Source: an uncultured Alphaproteobacteria bacterium
GTDB taxonomy: Bacteria; Pseudomonadota; Alphaproteobacteria; Caulobacterales; Caulobacteraceae
DNA: 64,000 bases
NCBI GenBank assembly: GCA_903860975.1
Contig: CAIOSI010000021.1
Span: forward strand, 62,001 to 126,000
Direction: 5' to 3'
This document shows positions 16,465 to 24,997 of this stretch, one piece after another. Numbering within the stretch: the first letter of the stretch is position 1; the number at the start of each line of letters is the position of its first letter. The notes under the pieces are model-generated. The model searched no databases and was not told the origin of the DNA. It saw only the letters and a list, made by a program, of their open reading frames with translations. The translations under genes were made by a program, and so were the position numbers.

Positions 16465-17619
16465 ATGTCGGCCTCGCAGCTCTACGCCGCGGTCGTTAAC
16501 GCCCTGCCAGATCCGATCTTGGTGGTCGTCGGCTTTGATCGAGATGATCTGACGGGGCGGCGCTATATCCTGGCCAATGCGGCGGCTCGCGAATTGCTCC
16601 GTATCACGGCCGAGGAGGGGATGCTCCTGTCAGCCGTGCGCGACCCTGATGTGTTGGCCGCCGTGGATAAGGCGCTTTTCGACGAGCTCGACGCGGAAAG
16701 CATCTATGAGACGACGGGTGCCCAGTCGCGCAGCCTGCGTGTGCGGGTCCGCTCATTGGGAATTGGCCAGGACGGAGCGCACCTTGCGTTGGTCACCTTC
16801 CACGACGAGACGGAGGTTCGCCGTGTCGAGCGAACGCGGGTGGATTTTCTTGCCAACGCCAGCCACGAGCTGCGCACGCCGCTGGCCTCCCTTTCGGGTT
16901 TCATTGAAACGTTGCGCGGACATGCGCGCAACGATGTGGCGGCGCGGGACAAGTTTCTGGGGATCATGCAGACCCAGGCCGACCGAATGGCGCGTCTTAT
17001 CGCAGACCTGACCTCGCTGAGCCGTATCGAGCTTGACGAACACGTGCCGCCGCGCGGCACCGTCGACTTGGTATTGCTCGTGGGCGAGGCGGTGGAGGCG
17101 GCCGCTCCCCTTGCCGCTCAACGCGGCGTGAAGCTCGAATGTCGGCCGTTTGCGCCAGGTACGGTCCACGTCCGGGGCGAGCGTGACCAGATCATTCAGG
17201 TCGTTCAAAATCTCTTGGACAACGCAATTAAATATTCGCCGGACGGCGCTGGCGTCCGCATCGAACTCCAGAGCGGTCTAAGCGAGCTGGCCGCCGCTGC
17301 GAGCCCCGAAAATCTGCCGCGCCTATCCCTCGCCGCCCCCGATCCGTCGCCTGAGACCTACGCGGCCTTGCGCGTTATCGACCTTGGCCCAGGTATCGCT
17401 CGCCAGAACTTGCCGCGTCTGTCCGAGCGCTTTTATCGGGTGGACGGTCAGAAAAGTGGCGCCCGATCGGGAACAGGCCTGGGCCTGGCGATCGTCAAGC
17501 ACATCATGAACCGCCACCGTGGTGGGCTTGTGGTCGCCAGCGCGGAAGGTGAGGGAAGTACGTTTACGGTCTATTTTCCGATGGCTGGAGCCCCGGAAGG
17601 CGTCGTCAAAGCGTCATGA
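16465..17619 (+). CDS. phoR: Phosphate-regulon sensor histidine kinase
   Basis: 384 residues. Residues 1 to about 115 form a PAS-like domain (LPDPILVVVGFDRDD). The dimerisation/phospho-acceptor motif is FLANASHELRTPL, with the His at about residue 134. The ATPase domain shows QNLLDNAIKYSP (N box), VIDLGPGI (G1) and GTGLGLAIVKHI (G2). It phosphorylates PhoB when phosphate is scarce. No membrane helix is visible, whereas E. coli PhoR is membrane-anchored. The ATG at 16465 has no ribosome site close by. The frame stays open back to 16423, and a GGAG lies before CTG 16435, so a slightly longer non-AUG-started protein is possible. A Pho box lies upstream. The gene is followed directly by phoU, with no pst genes between. 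Confidence 0.93.
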   Translation: MSASQLYAAVVNALPDPILVVVGFDRDDLTGRRYILANAAARELLRITAEEGMLLSAVRDPDVLAAVDKALFDELDAESIYETTGAQSRSLRVRVRSLGIGQDGAHLALVTFHDETEVRRVERTRVDFLANASHELRTPLASLSGFIETLRGHARNDVAARDKFLGIMQTQADRMARLIADLTSLSRIELDEHVPPRGTVDLVLLVGEAVEAAAPLAAQRGVKLECRPFAPGTVHVRGERDQIIQVVQNLLDNAIKYSPDGAGVRIELQSGLSELAAAASPENLPRLSLAAPDPSPETYAALRVIDLGPGIARQNLPRLSERFYRVDGQKSGARSGTGLGLAIVKHIMNRHRGGLVVASAEGEGSTFTVYFPMAGAPEGVVKAS

Positions 17620-17669
17620 GACTGTAGCATAGGGGCGTCGGGCATGCCGGCGTATCCAAGGCGAGCGAA

Positions 17670-18362
17670 ATGAACGAGCACATCATCAAATCCTACGAAG
17701 ATGAGCTGAACAGCCTGGCGGCCGAATGCGTGCGCATGGGCGGCCTGACCGAAGCCCAGGTCGCTGACGCCGTGACCGCTGTCGTCAAGCGTAACCAGGA
17801 TCTGGCATCTGCGGTGGTCGGCCGCGACGACAGGCTCGATGCGGCCGAACGCGACATCGAGCGCAAGACCATCCGCCTGATCGCCCTGCGCCAGCCTGTC
17901 GCCGATGACCTGCGTCGCGCTGTGGCGGCAATGAAGGTGGCCAACAACCTCGAACGCTGCGGAGACTTGGCCAAAAACATCGCCAAGCGGGCCTTGGTGA
18001 TCATCGAATCTGATCCTTTGACGCCGCTGACACGATCCATTGAGCGGATGGGTAAGCTGGTCCTGGGCAGGCTCTCCACCGTGCTCGACGCTTACAGTCA
18101 TTCCGACCTTGAGCGTGCGCTTGCAGTCTGGAGCCAGGATGACGAGGTTGACGAGCACTACAACTCGCTGTTCCGCGAGCTTTTAACCTACATGATAGGC
18201 GACCCGCGAACGATCACCGCCTGCGCTCATATGCTGTTCGTGGCTAAGAATTTAGAGCGCATCGGCGACCACGCGACAAACATCGCCGAGATCATTCACT
18301 ACCAGATCACCGGCGACGAAATGGTCGCTGGTCGGCCGAAAACCGACGAGCTCAGGGACTGA
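17670..18362 (+). CDS. phoU: Phosphate signalling protein PhoU
   Basis: 230 residues made of two three-helix PhoU repeats, the usual size and composition. The metal-binding acidic motifs are visible: the first repeat contains VVGRDDRLDAAERDIE, with VANNLERCGDLAKNIA following. The second repeat mirrors this with VAKNLERIGDHATNIAEI near the C-terminus. PhoU links the Pst phosphate importer to PhoR and keeps the kinase off when phosphate is plentiful. It sits 50 bases after phoR and seven before phoB, consistent with one transcript. In many relatives pstCAB lies just before phoU, but here it does not, so PhoU's partner transporter must be elsewhere. Confidence 0.96.
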   Translation: MNEHIIKSYEDELNSLAAECVRMGGLTEAQVADAVTAVVKRNQDLASAVVGRDDRLDAAERDIERKTIRLIALRQPVADDLRRAVAAMKVANNLERCGDLAKNIAKRALVIIESDPLTPLTRSIERMGKLVLGRLSTVLDAYSHSDLERALAVWSQDDEVDEHYNSLFRELLTYMIGDPRTITACAHMLFVAKNLERIGDHATNIAEIIHYQITGDEMVAGRPKTDELRD

Positions 18363-18369
18363 GGCTTCC

Positions 18370-19065
18370 ATGCAGATGACGCCGCACATACTGATCGTTG
18401 AGGACGAAGATTCCTTGGCGACCATTCTGCAGTACAATCTGCAGAAGGAGGGCTATGACATTGCCTTGGCCGGCGATGGAGAAGAGGCGCTCCTCCTCGT
18501 CGACGAACGGTTACCCGACCTGATCGTGCTCGACTGGATGTTGCCTAAGATTTCCGGAATCGAGGTTTGCCGGCGGCTTCGACAGCGCAACGAGACCCGC
18601 AACGTTCCGATCATCATGTTGACCGCGCGGGGCGAGGAAAGCGATCGGGTGCGGGGTCTCGACACCGGCGCTGATGATTATGTGCTCAAACCGTTCATAA
18701 TGACTGAGCTTACCGCCCGCATCCGGGCGGTCCTGCGCCGTCTTCGCCCAGGCTTGGCAGAAGACCGGGTCCGCCGCGGGGACCTTCTCATCGACCGCGT
18801 CGCCCACCGGGTGAAGCGCGCCGGCCAGGAGGTCCACCTTGGTCCAACGGAATTCCGCCTTCTCGACTACCTGATGCAGCATCCGGGCCGGGTGTTCTCA
18901 CGCGAACAACTGCTGGACGCCGTTTGGGGATCGGACGTCTATGTCGAGGCCCGTACAGTTGACGTCCATATCGGCCGACTGAGAAAGGCGTTGGGCGTCT
19001 CAGAGAACGACGATCCGATCCGAACGGTGCGCTCGGCGGGCTACTCGCTCGACCTTGAAGGCTAA
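18370..19065 (+). CDS. phoB: Phosphate-regulon response regulator PhoB
   Basis: 231 residues. The receiver domain has acidic EDED at residues 11-14, the phospho-accepting Asp55 in IVLDWMLP, and the conserved Lys107 in YVLKPF. The C-terminal winged-helix (OmpR/PhoB) domain runs from about residue 128, with LGPTEFRLLDYLMQHPGRV and RTVDVHIGRLRKAL containing the recognition helix. Phosphorylated PhoB binds Pho boxes and activates phosphate-scavenging genes, probably including its own operon through the site at 16378. It lies seven bases after phoU. Length and motif order match the family fully. Confidence 0.96.
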   Translation: MQMTPHILIVEDEDSLATILQYNLQKEGYDIALAGDGEEALLLVDERLPDLIVLDWMLPKISGIEVCRRLRQRNETRNVPIIMLTARGEESDRVRGLDTGADDYVLKPFIMTELTARIRAVLRRLRPGLAEDRVRRGDLLIDRVAHRVKRAGQEVHLGPTEFRLLDYLMQHPGRVFSREQLLDAVWGSDVYVEARTVDVHIGRLRKALGVSENDDPIRTVRSAGYSLDLEG

Positions 19066-19211
19066 GGCCCGGCGCTGAAATCCCGAGTTGAGTCAAAACG
19101 CCCCGGCTCAAACGCGATCGAATGGTCTTTCCGGTGCGCGAGGCCTGGAGCGCTTGCCATCCAAACACACCCCACCTTGACCGCGCGCGCCACTCGCGCG
19201 AAAGCCCGCGC

Positions 19212-20483
19212 ATGAACATTCTCCTGGTCGGCTCCGGTGGGCGCGAGCATGCGCTGGCTTGGAAAATCAAGCAGTCTCCATTGCTTCGCAGGCTGGTTTG
19301 CGCGCCAGGCAATCCGGGCATGGCGGCCATTGCCGAGGTGCGCGACATCAAGGCGACAGAGGTCGCACGCCTTGTCGAACTGGCCCAGGAGATCGCCGCC
19401 GACCTGGTGGTGATCGGCCCTGAGGTGGCCGTCGAGGCTGGGCTCGCCGATGCGCTGGAGGCCGCCTCCATTTCCTGCTTCGGGCCATCGGCGGCGGCCG
19501 GACGGCTGGAATCTTCCAAGGCCTTCACCAAGACCTTCTGCGAGCGTCATCACCTCCCGACCTCCGGCTACCGCATTTGTGACGACGCAGCGACGGCCAA
19601 GGCGGCATTGGCGCATTTCCACCCACCCTATGTGGTCAAGGCTGACGGCTTGGCGGCAGGAAAGGGGGTCGTGATTGCACCGGATCTGGCCACGGCGCAG
19701 GCCGCGATCGATGACGCCTTCGGCGGAACCTTTGGTGCAGCAGGCGCGCGCGTCGTCATCGAAGAGTTCCTTGAAGGAGAGATCGGTTCGCTGTTTGCGC
19801 TCTGCGACGGCAAAACCTCGATGTTGTTTGGCTGGGCCCAAGACCACAAGCGTGCGTTCGATGGCGACGAGGGGCCCAACACCGGCGGCATGGGCGCCTA
19901 TTCGCCGGCTCCGGTCTTTACCCTCGACCTCGTAGATCAGGTCGATCACCTCCTGGTGCGCCCAGCGTTCAAGGGCATCGAAGCGGACGGCGCACCCTAT
20001 CGCGGTGTGCTGTTCGTCGAGCTAATGGCCACGCGCCACGGGCCCAAGCTCGTAGAGTTCAATGCTCGCTTCGGCGATCCGGAATGCCAAGTTCTAATGC
20101 TTCGCCTGGAAAGCGACCTGGTACCCTATCTCTTGGCCTGCGCCACAGGGCGTCTGCATGAGATGCCGAAGCCCAAGTGGCGCGACGAAGACGCCGTCTG
20201 TGTGGTGATGGCGACCGAGGGCTACCCCGGAGCTGCAAAGACGGGCAGCACCATCGGCGGTCTCGACCAGCCGTTCGACGAAGGGGTCGTGATCTTTCAT
20301 GCGGGGACCTCAGCCGGGCCGGACGGCGTGATCCTTGCGGGTTCTGGCCGCGCGCTCAATGTCTGCGCCACGGGCAGGGACTTCGCAGAGGCGCGCGAGC
20401 GGGCCTATGGTGCCGTAGCCTTGGTCGACTGGCCAGAAGGCTTCCACCGCACTGACATCGGTTGGCGCGCGCTCAGCCGCTGA
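19212..20483 (+). CDS. purD: Phosphoribosylamine--glycine ligase
   Basis: 423 residues. I chose the ATG at 19212 because the family N-terminus MNILLVGSGGREHALAWK begins there; upstream in-frame sequence has no family support. The ATP-grasp core shows VVKADGLAAGKGVVIA, EEFLEGEIGSLFALCDG, GPNTGGMGAYSPAP and EFNARFGDPECQ, all diagnostic of GAR synthetase. It catalyses ATP-dependent joining of glycine to 5-phosphoribosylamine, the second step of purine synthesis, in the cytosol. It follows phoB by about 145 bases and probably has its own promoter. Confidence 0.97.
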   Translation: MNILLVGSGGREHALAWKIKQSPLLRRLVCAPGNPGMAAIAEVRDIKATEVARLVELAQEIAADLVVIGPEVAVEAGLADALEAASISCFGPSAAAGRLESSKAFTKTFCERHHLPTSGYRICDDAATAKAALAHFHPPYVVKADGLAAGKGVVIAPDLATAQAAIDDAFGGTFGAAGARVVIEEFLEGEIGSLFALCDGKTSMLFGWAQDHKRAFDGDEGPNTGGMGAYSPAPVFTLDLVDQVDHLLVRPAFKGIEADGAPYRGVLFVELMATRHGPKLVEFNARFGDPECQVLMLRLESDLVPYLLACATGRLHEMPKPKWRDEDAVCVVMATEGYPGAAKTGSTIGGLDQPFDEGVVIFHAGTSAGPDGVILAGSGRALNVCATGRDFAEARERAYGAVALVDWPEGFHRTDIGWRALSR

Positions 20484-20560
20484 GGAGACCAAACGGGGCA
20501 CCTTGCTCCCGCCGCGCCGCGCCCGGTAAAGTGTGTTCAAACAACTGTAGGGGAACCGCC

Positions 20561-21643
20561 ATGGCCGACGTCATTGACGCCGCCGAGCAAGAGCGCGAAC
20601 AGCTCAATACCGGCACAAAGGCCGTGGCTGAGACACACAAGTTCGACGAGGCCTCACTCGCCCGATGGATGACTGCAAACGTCGCGGGCTTCGCAGGGCC
20701 GTTGGAAGTGCGCCAATTCAAGGGTGGCCAATCCAATCCGACCTATCAGCTGATCACGCCTGGGAAGAAGTACGTCCTGCGCCGCAAGCCGCCGGGCAAA
20801 CTTCTGCCCTCAGCACACGCCGTCGATCGCGAATACAAGGTCATTACGGCGCTGGGGACGACAGGTTTCCCGGTGGCCAAGACCTATGGCCTGTGCACCG
20901 ACGACGACGTCATTGGCACCTGGTTTTACATCATGGACATGGTTGAGGGCCGCATCCTTTGGGACCAGACCCTGCCGCAGTATGAGCCCGCCGAGCGACA
21001 TGCGATTTTCATGGGCAAAATCAAAACCCTCGCAGACCTGCATAACACCGACTTCCAGGCGATCGGCCTCGGCGATTACGGCAAACCCGGTAACTATATG
21101 GGACGTCAGGTTGATCGCTGGACGAAGCAATATAAGGCCTCGGAGACCGACCACATTCCTGAGATGGAAAAGCTCATTGAGTTCTTGCCCAGGACCTTGC
21201 CGGTTCAGGAGCGGACTTCGGTGGTTCACGGCGACTACCGCCTCGACAATATGATTTTCCACCCCACCGAGCCACGGGTGATCGCGGTGCTGGACTGGGA
21301 GTTATCCACGCTCGGCGAGCCGCTCGCCGACTTTACATACCTGCTGATGAATTGGGTGAACGGCACGATCTCCCAGCTGCCAGATATGAAGGCGCACGGC
21401 ATTCCTACGCTGGACGAGGCGGTCGAATACTATTGCAAGCTGACAAACCGGACCGAACTGCACGATCTGAACTGGTTTTTCAGTTACAATGCCTTCCGCC
21501 TTGCGGGCATCGTCCAGGGCATCCTTGGGCGTGTGCGCGATGGCACCGCCAACAGCCCGCAGGCCGCGGCAATGGGGCCGCGCGTGCTGTCCCTTGCGCA
21601 GGCCAGCTGGCATTTCGCCCAGCAGGCCGGCGCCGAGGGCTAA
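20561..21643 (+). CDS. APH-fold phosphotransferase (ACAD10/11-like)
   Basis: 360 residues from an ATG with AGGGGAAC just upstream. The protein-kinase-like aminoglycoside phosphotransferase fold shows as FKGGQSNPTYQL (nucleotide loop), YVLRRKPPG (catalytic Lys), VVHGDYRLDNMIFHP (catalytic loop with Asp and Asn) and VLDWELSTLGEPLAD (metal-binding Asp). This subgroup is often annotated as a phosphotransferase family protein. Its animal relatives are fused to acyl-CoA dehydrogenases and phosphorylate 4-hydroxyacyl-CoAs. The substrate here is not known, and no dehydrogenase lies beside it. It converges on lpxK with a 4-base overlap. Confidence 0.88.
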   Translation: MADVIDAAEQEREQLNTGTKAVAETHKFDEASLARWMTANVAGFAGPLEVRQFKGGQSNPTYQLITPGKKYVLRRKPPGKLLPSAHAVDREYKVITALGTTGFPVAKTYGLCTDDDVIGTWFYIMDMVEGRILWDQTLPQYEPAERHAIFMGKIKTLADLHNTDFQAIGLGDYGKPGNYMGRQVDRWTKQYKASETDHIPEMEKLIEFLPRTLPVQERTSVVHGDYRLDNMIFHPTEPRVIAVLDWELSTLGEPLADFTYLLMNWVNGTISQLPDMKAHGIPTLDEAVEYYCKLTNRTELHDLNWFFSYNAFRLAGIVQGILGRVRDGTANSPQAAAMGPRVLSLAQASWHFAQQAGAEG

Positions 21644-22659
21644 AGGCCGACCTTCGCCAGCAAGACGTCCAGTTTAGCAGGCTCGTCGAACACCGCACGG
21701 ACGGGCCAGGCGGTGACGTGAGCTCGCCACTCGGGCGGCAGGCGTACCCAATCCTTTTCGGTGGTCACAAGGCCTGCATCGAACAGGGCAGCACGGTTGG
21801 CCAGACGCTTCAGGATGGCCTCATCATAGACCATGTGGTCAGGGAAGGGCGCGAAGTCGGCCAGTTCGCAGCCGGCAGCTTGAAGCGCGCGCTCGACCTT
21901 CCATGGCATCCCAATGCCTGCAAATCCCAGCTGTGGGCCAGACGGTGGCGGAGCCATTGGCCATAGATGGGCCGTGAGTTGATCGGGCCCATTGAGCGTT
22001 GCGACGAGTTCTGGATCCACCTCGGCGAGGTCTGCGGGTAACAGGATTACGACGCACTCGGCGCGCGCCAGGCCGACGGCCAGGGGCTCGCGCATTGGAC
22101 CGGCCGGAAAGACGCGGCCGTCGCCGAATGGCCATATCTCGTCACGGGTCTCGCCATCGACGACGATCAACGAAAGCGCCTTTTTCACGGAGGGGTTCTG
22201 ATAGCCATCGTCCATAATGATGACTTGCGCGCCGGCTTCGGCGCAGGCCTTTGCTCCGGCTGAGCGATCGCGTGCGACCCAGACCGTGTAGTCACGCGCC
22301 AGCATCAGCGGTTCATCGCCGACCTCAGCGCTCGTGTGATACCTGCTGTCGACGCGGATCGGCCCCTTCAGGCTTCCACCATAGCCGCGTGAAAGCAGGT
22401 GGACGATCTGACCTTTCGCCGCGAGTCTTTCGGCCAGGGCGCGCACGATCGGGGTCTTTCCAACGCCGCCCATCGTCAGGTTTCCAACGCAGATGATCGG
22501 AACGCCCGGGTCGAAGGGGGTCGTGCGTGCGATCCTTCGCGCCGTCACGGCCGCCCAGATCCAGGAAATCGGCGTCAGCAGCGCGCGCGCGAAAGGCATG
22601 CTCCCGCGCCGAGCGACGTCACGGCGCTCATACCACCAACGCGGCGTCGACAATTTCAT
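21640..22659 (-). CDS. lpxK: Tetraacyldisaccharide 4'-kinase
   Basis: 339 residues. The N-terminal membrane-associated helix is followed by VPIICVGNLTMGGVGKTP, whose Walker A (GGVGKT, about residues 64-69) is typical of LpxK. IIMDDGYQNPSVKK carries the conserved DDGxQ motif. The enzyme phosphorylates the 4' position of the lipid A disaccharide at the inner membrane, completing lipid IVA. The start overlaps the stop of waaA by four bases, so the two are translationally coupled. It is the last gene of a leftward LPS operon. Length matches the family. Confidence 0.95.
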   Translation of the reverse strand: MKLSTPRWWYERRDVARRGSMPFARALLTPISWIWAAVTARRIARTTPFDPGVPIICVGNLTMGGVGKTPIVRALAERLAAKGQIVHLLSRGYGGSLKGPIRVDSRYHTSAEVGDEPLMLARDYTVWVARDRSAGAKACAEAGAQVIIMDDGYQNPSVKKALSLIVVDGETRDEIWPFGDGRVFPAGPMREPLAVGLARAECVVILLPADLAEVDPELVATLNGPDQLTAHLWPMAPPPSGPQLGFAGIGMPWKVERALQAAGCELADFAPFPDHMVYDEAILKRLANRAALFDAGLVTTEKDWVRLPPEWRAHVTAWPVRAVFDEPAKLDVLLAKVGL

Positions 22660-23939
22660 ACGGGCAATAGGGGCATTATCAGGTCCATCGCTGCCGCCAA
22701 TGCCGCGCCCTGGCGACCGGCATAGGCGTTTGCGGCCTTGCCGATCCGCCGGGCGATCGTGGCATTCGCCAGCAAGCCTCGGATGTCGCCGCTCAGCGCC
22801 GCGGCGTCGTGCGCCTGGATCACCGCCTTTTCGGCCAGCATCTCGGCGTAGATTTCTCGCGCGTTGAAGACATGAGGGCCAGTCACCATCGCCGCTTCCA
22901 GCCGCGCGGCCTCAATCGGATTGTGGCCGCCCACGCCCACGACGAAACTGCCACCCATAACCACAAGGTCGGCCACGGCATAGAAGGTGCCAAGCTCACC
23001 CAACGTATCGACAACATAGGCGGTGGTCGCTGGGCCAAGTATGTCTCCTGCAGCGCGACGGGCGACGGTGAAACCGAGGTTTCGCAGTTCAGTTGCGATG
23101 CCTGGACCACGATCGGGGTGGCGTGGCGCAACGAACAAGACACTGGGCGGCCCAGCGGCCGTCGCGGAACCGAAGGCCTCGGCGATCAGGGCCTCCTCAC
23201 CGGGATGCGTGCTCGCCGCTAGAACGGAGCGGCGTCCGACCAGTCCCGCACGCAGTTTGTCAACCAGCTTGGCCTCCACGGGAGGCGCATCACCAACGAG
23301 CTTGAGGTTCAGGCGCGGACCAACCTGGGCACCGAGCTTCGTCAGCCGCGCCTGCGTATCTGCGTCCTGCGGAAGGATGAGCTCAAAGGCCTGAAGCAAG
23401 CGCCTTGCCGTCGCTGGCACCCGGCTCCAGCCCGTAGCGCTTGCTGCCGTCATCCGCGCGGACAAGAGTCCCAGCCGCACCCCGAAAGCGCGCGCCGTCA
23501 AAATGAGGTTCGGCCAAAGTTCACTTTCGACGAAAAGAGCTGCGCCAGGCCGCCAGTGGTTGAGGAACCTCGCCGCGACAGCGGGGGTGTCTAAGGGCAC
23601 GAACTGGTGGATCACACCTGCTGGAAGTCGCTTGGCCATCACGTGGGCGGAGGTGACGGTGCCGGAGGTGACAAGAAGGGCAAGGTCGGGCCGCTGCGCG
23701 CGAATTTCGGAAATCAACGCCAGGAGTGAGAGGCTCTCGCCGACGCTGACCCCGTGCAACCAAACCAGCGGTCCGTTCGGGCGCGGCGTGCTCGTGCGCC
23801 CAAGTCGCTCGGCGATGCGACTCGGGTCTTCCTTCCCCGATCGCGCCCTGCGACGCAGCACAGTGGGCGCCAGTGGCTCCAAAAGGCCCGTCGCCGCGGC
23901 GTAAATCGTCAGCGGCAGGGTGGGCGCAGGTCGGCTCAC
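22656..23939 (-). CDS. waaA: 3-deoxy-D-manno-octulosonic acid transferase (Kdo transferase)
   Basis: 427 residues of a GT30 Kdo transferase. The N-terminus has an uncleaved membrane anchor (LPLTIYAAATGLL) and then LVWLHGVSVGES, where the family has its catalytic acidic residue a few positions earlier or later. LFVESELWPNLI and LGLLSARM are strongly conserved. The C-terminal Rossmann half has VMGGSFVVGVGGHNPIEAARLE, the nucleotide-binding signature. It adds one or more Kdo residues to lipid IVA from CMP-Kdo. It overlaps lpxK downstream and the CDF transporter upstream, each by four bases. Confidence 0.95.
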   Translation of the reverse strand: MSRPAPTLPLTIYAAATGLLEPLAPTVLRRRARSGKEDPSRIAERLGRTSTPRPNGPLVWLHGVSVGESLSLLALISEIRAQRPDLALLVTSGTVTSAHVMAKRLPAGVIHQFVPLDTPAVAARFLNHWRPGAALFVESELWPNLILTARAFGVRLGLLSARMTAASATGWSRVPATARRLLQAFELILPQDADTQARLTKLGAQVGPRLNLKLVGDAPPVEAKLVDKLRAGLVGRRSVLAASTHPGEEALIAEAFGSATAAGPPSVLFVAPRHPDRGPGIATELRNLGFTVARRAAGDILGPATTAYVVDTLGELGTFYAVADLVVMGGSFVVGVGGHNPIEAARLEAAMVTGPHVFNAREIYAEMLAEKAVIQAHDAAALSGDIRGLLANATIARRIGKAANAYAGRQGAALAAAMDLIMPLLPV

Positions 23940-24967
23940 ACCACCCCGTGCGGCGCCAGCCGGCAGGCAATCTCACTGTCGGTCTCCACCTGCAGTGTCG
24001 AGTGGCCGATGTTGAACCGCACGGACAAGGCCTCGCAGGTGGTATGTAAGAACTGGTCGGCATCGTCGTTTGCGGGCCGGATGACGTGCGCAGTTAGCGC
24101 CGTTTCCGTCGTGCTCATCGCCCAGATGTGCAGGTCATGGATCTCCTCGACCCCTGGCTGGGAAGCAAGCCAGGCGCGCACCTCGGCGACGTCAATTTCG
24201 CGAGGCGCACCATCAAGGGCTAGGTTCATGGAGTCTCTGAGTAGCCCCCAGGTTCCGATCACGATCACCACCGCGATACCTATGCTTAGCGCAGGGTCAA
24301 TCCACTGCATGCCGGTCAACGCGATGGTCGCGGCCCCGATCACCACAACCAGGGAGATCACAGCGTCGCTGGCCATGTGCATGAAGGCCCCGCGAGCGTT
24401 GAGGTCTTCCTTGCTGCCGCGCATGAAGAGGAGTGCTGTGGCGGTGTTGATCGCGATTCCGATCGCCGCCGTGACGATGACGGTCTTGGTTTCGATGGTT
24501 CCGGGGTGGGCCAGACGCTGAACGGACTCTGAGACGATCGCTCCAATGGCCAAGAGCAGGAAGACCGCATTGCCCAAAGAAGCCAGGATCGTCCCCTTGC
24601 GCAGGCCATAGGTCCGGCGGCTGGTCGGGGCGCGCTTGGCTAAGACCGTCGCGCCCCAGGCCATCAATAGGGCCAGGACGTCGGAGAGGTTGTGACCCGC
24701 GTCGGCCAGCAGCGCCATCGAACCGGCCCAGAACCCGGCCCCGACCTCGACGGCCACAAAGGCCGTATTCAGCGCCACGCCGATTGCGAACGCCCGGCCC
24801 ATATCGGTTGGTGCGTAATGGTGGTGATGGCCATGGGCGTGGCCATGACTGTGTTTGTTCACGACATGATCGTGGTGACCGTGGTCGTGGTCCTCATGAT
24901 CATGGTGATCATGGTGATCATGGTGATCATGGTGATCATGATCGTGGTCATCTTGCGCCTTGGCCAT
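23936..24967 (-). CDS. CDF-family cation (probably zinc) efflux transporter with His/Asp-rich N-terminus
   Basis: 343 residues from the ATG at 24967. Residues 7-55 are almost entirely His, Asp and Gly and are presumed to bind metal. Six membrane helices follow. The transport-site motifs are in helices 2 and 5: LADAGHNLSDV and FMHMASDAVIS (HxxxD pairs). A cytosolic C-terminal ferredoxin-like domain contains LHIWAMSTTETALTAHV. The family exports Zn2+, Co2+ or Cd2+ by proton antiport; the D/H pairs fit zinc. It sits between the DUF374 acyltransferase and waaA and overlaps waaA by four bases, an unusual place for a metal pump. A 9-base tandem DNA repeat encodes part of the His-rich tail. Confidence 0.92.
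   Translation of the reverse strand: MAKAQDDHDHDHHDHHDHHDHHDHEDHDHGHHDHVVNKHSHGHAHGHHHHYAPTDMGRAFAIGVALNTAFVAVEVGAGFWAGSMALLADAGHNLSDVLALLMAWGATVLAKRAPTSRRTYGLRKGTILASLGNAVFLLLAIGAIVSESVQRLAHPGTIETKTVIVTAAIGIAINTATALLFMRGSKEDLNARGAFMHMASDAVISLVVVIGAATIALTGMQWIDPALSIGIAVVIVIGTWGLLRDSMNLALDGAPREIDVAEVRAWLASQPGVEEIHDLHIWAMSTTETALTAHVIRPANDDADQFLHTTCEALSVRFNIGHSTLQVETDSEIACRLAPHGVV
24901..24936 (+). repeat. 9-bp tandem repeat, four exact units, inside the CDF transporter gene
   Basis: CATGGTGAT is repeated four times without change and trails into imperfect copies on both sides (about 24895-24945). On the coding strand each unit gives a His-His-Asp-type tripeptide of the metal-binding tail. The unit length is a multiple of three, so slippage would lengthen or shorten the tail without breaking the frame. 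Confidence 0.9.
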
Positions 24968-24997
24968 GCGCCTATGTCTCACCTTGCGCGAACCGGA

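Noticed and set aside
19062..19949. Minus-strand frame of 295 codons opposite purD
   Set aside because: PurD on the plus strand is unmistakable; the minus frame has no family likeness.
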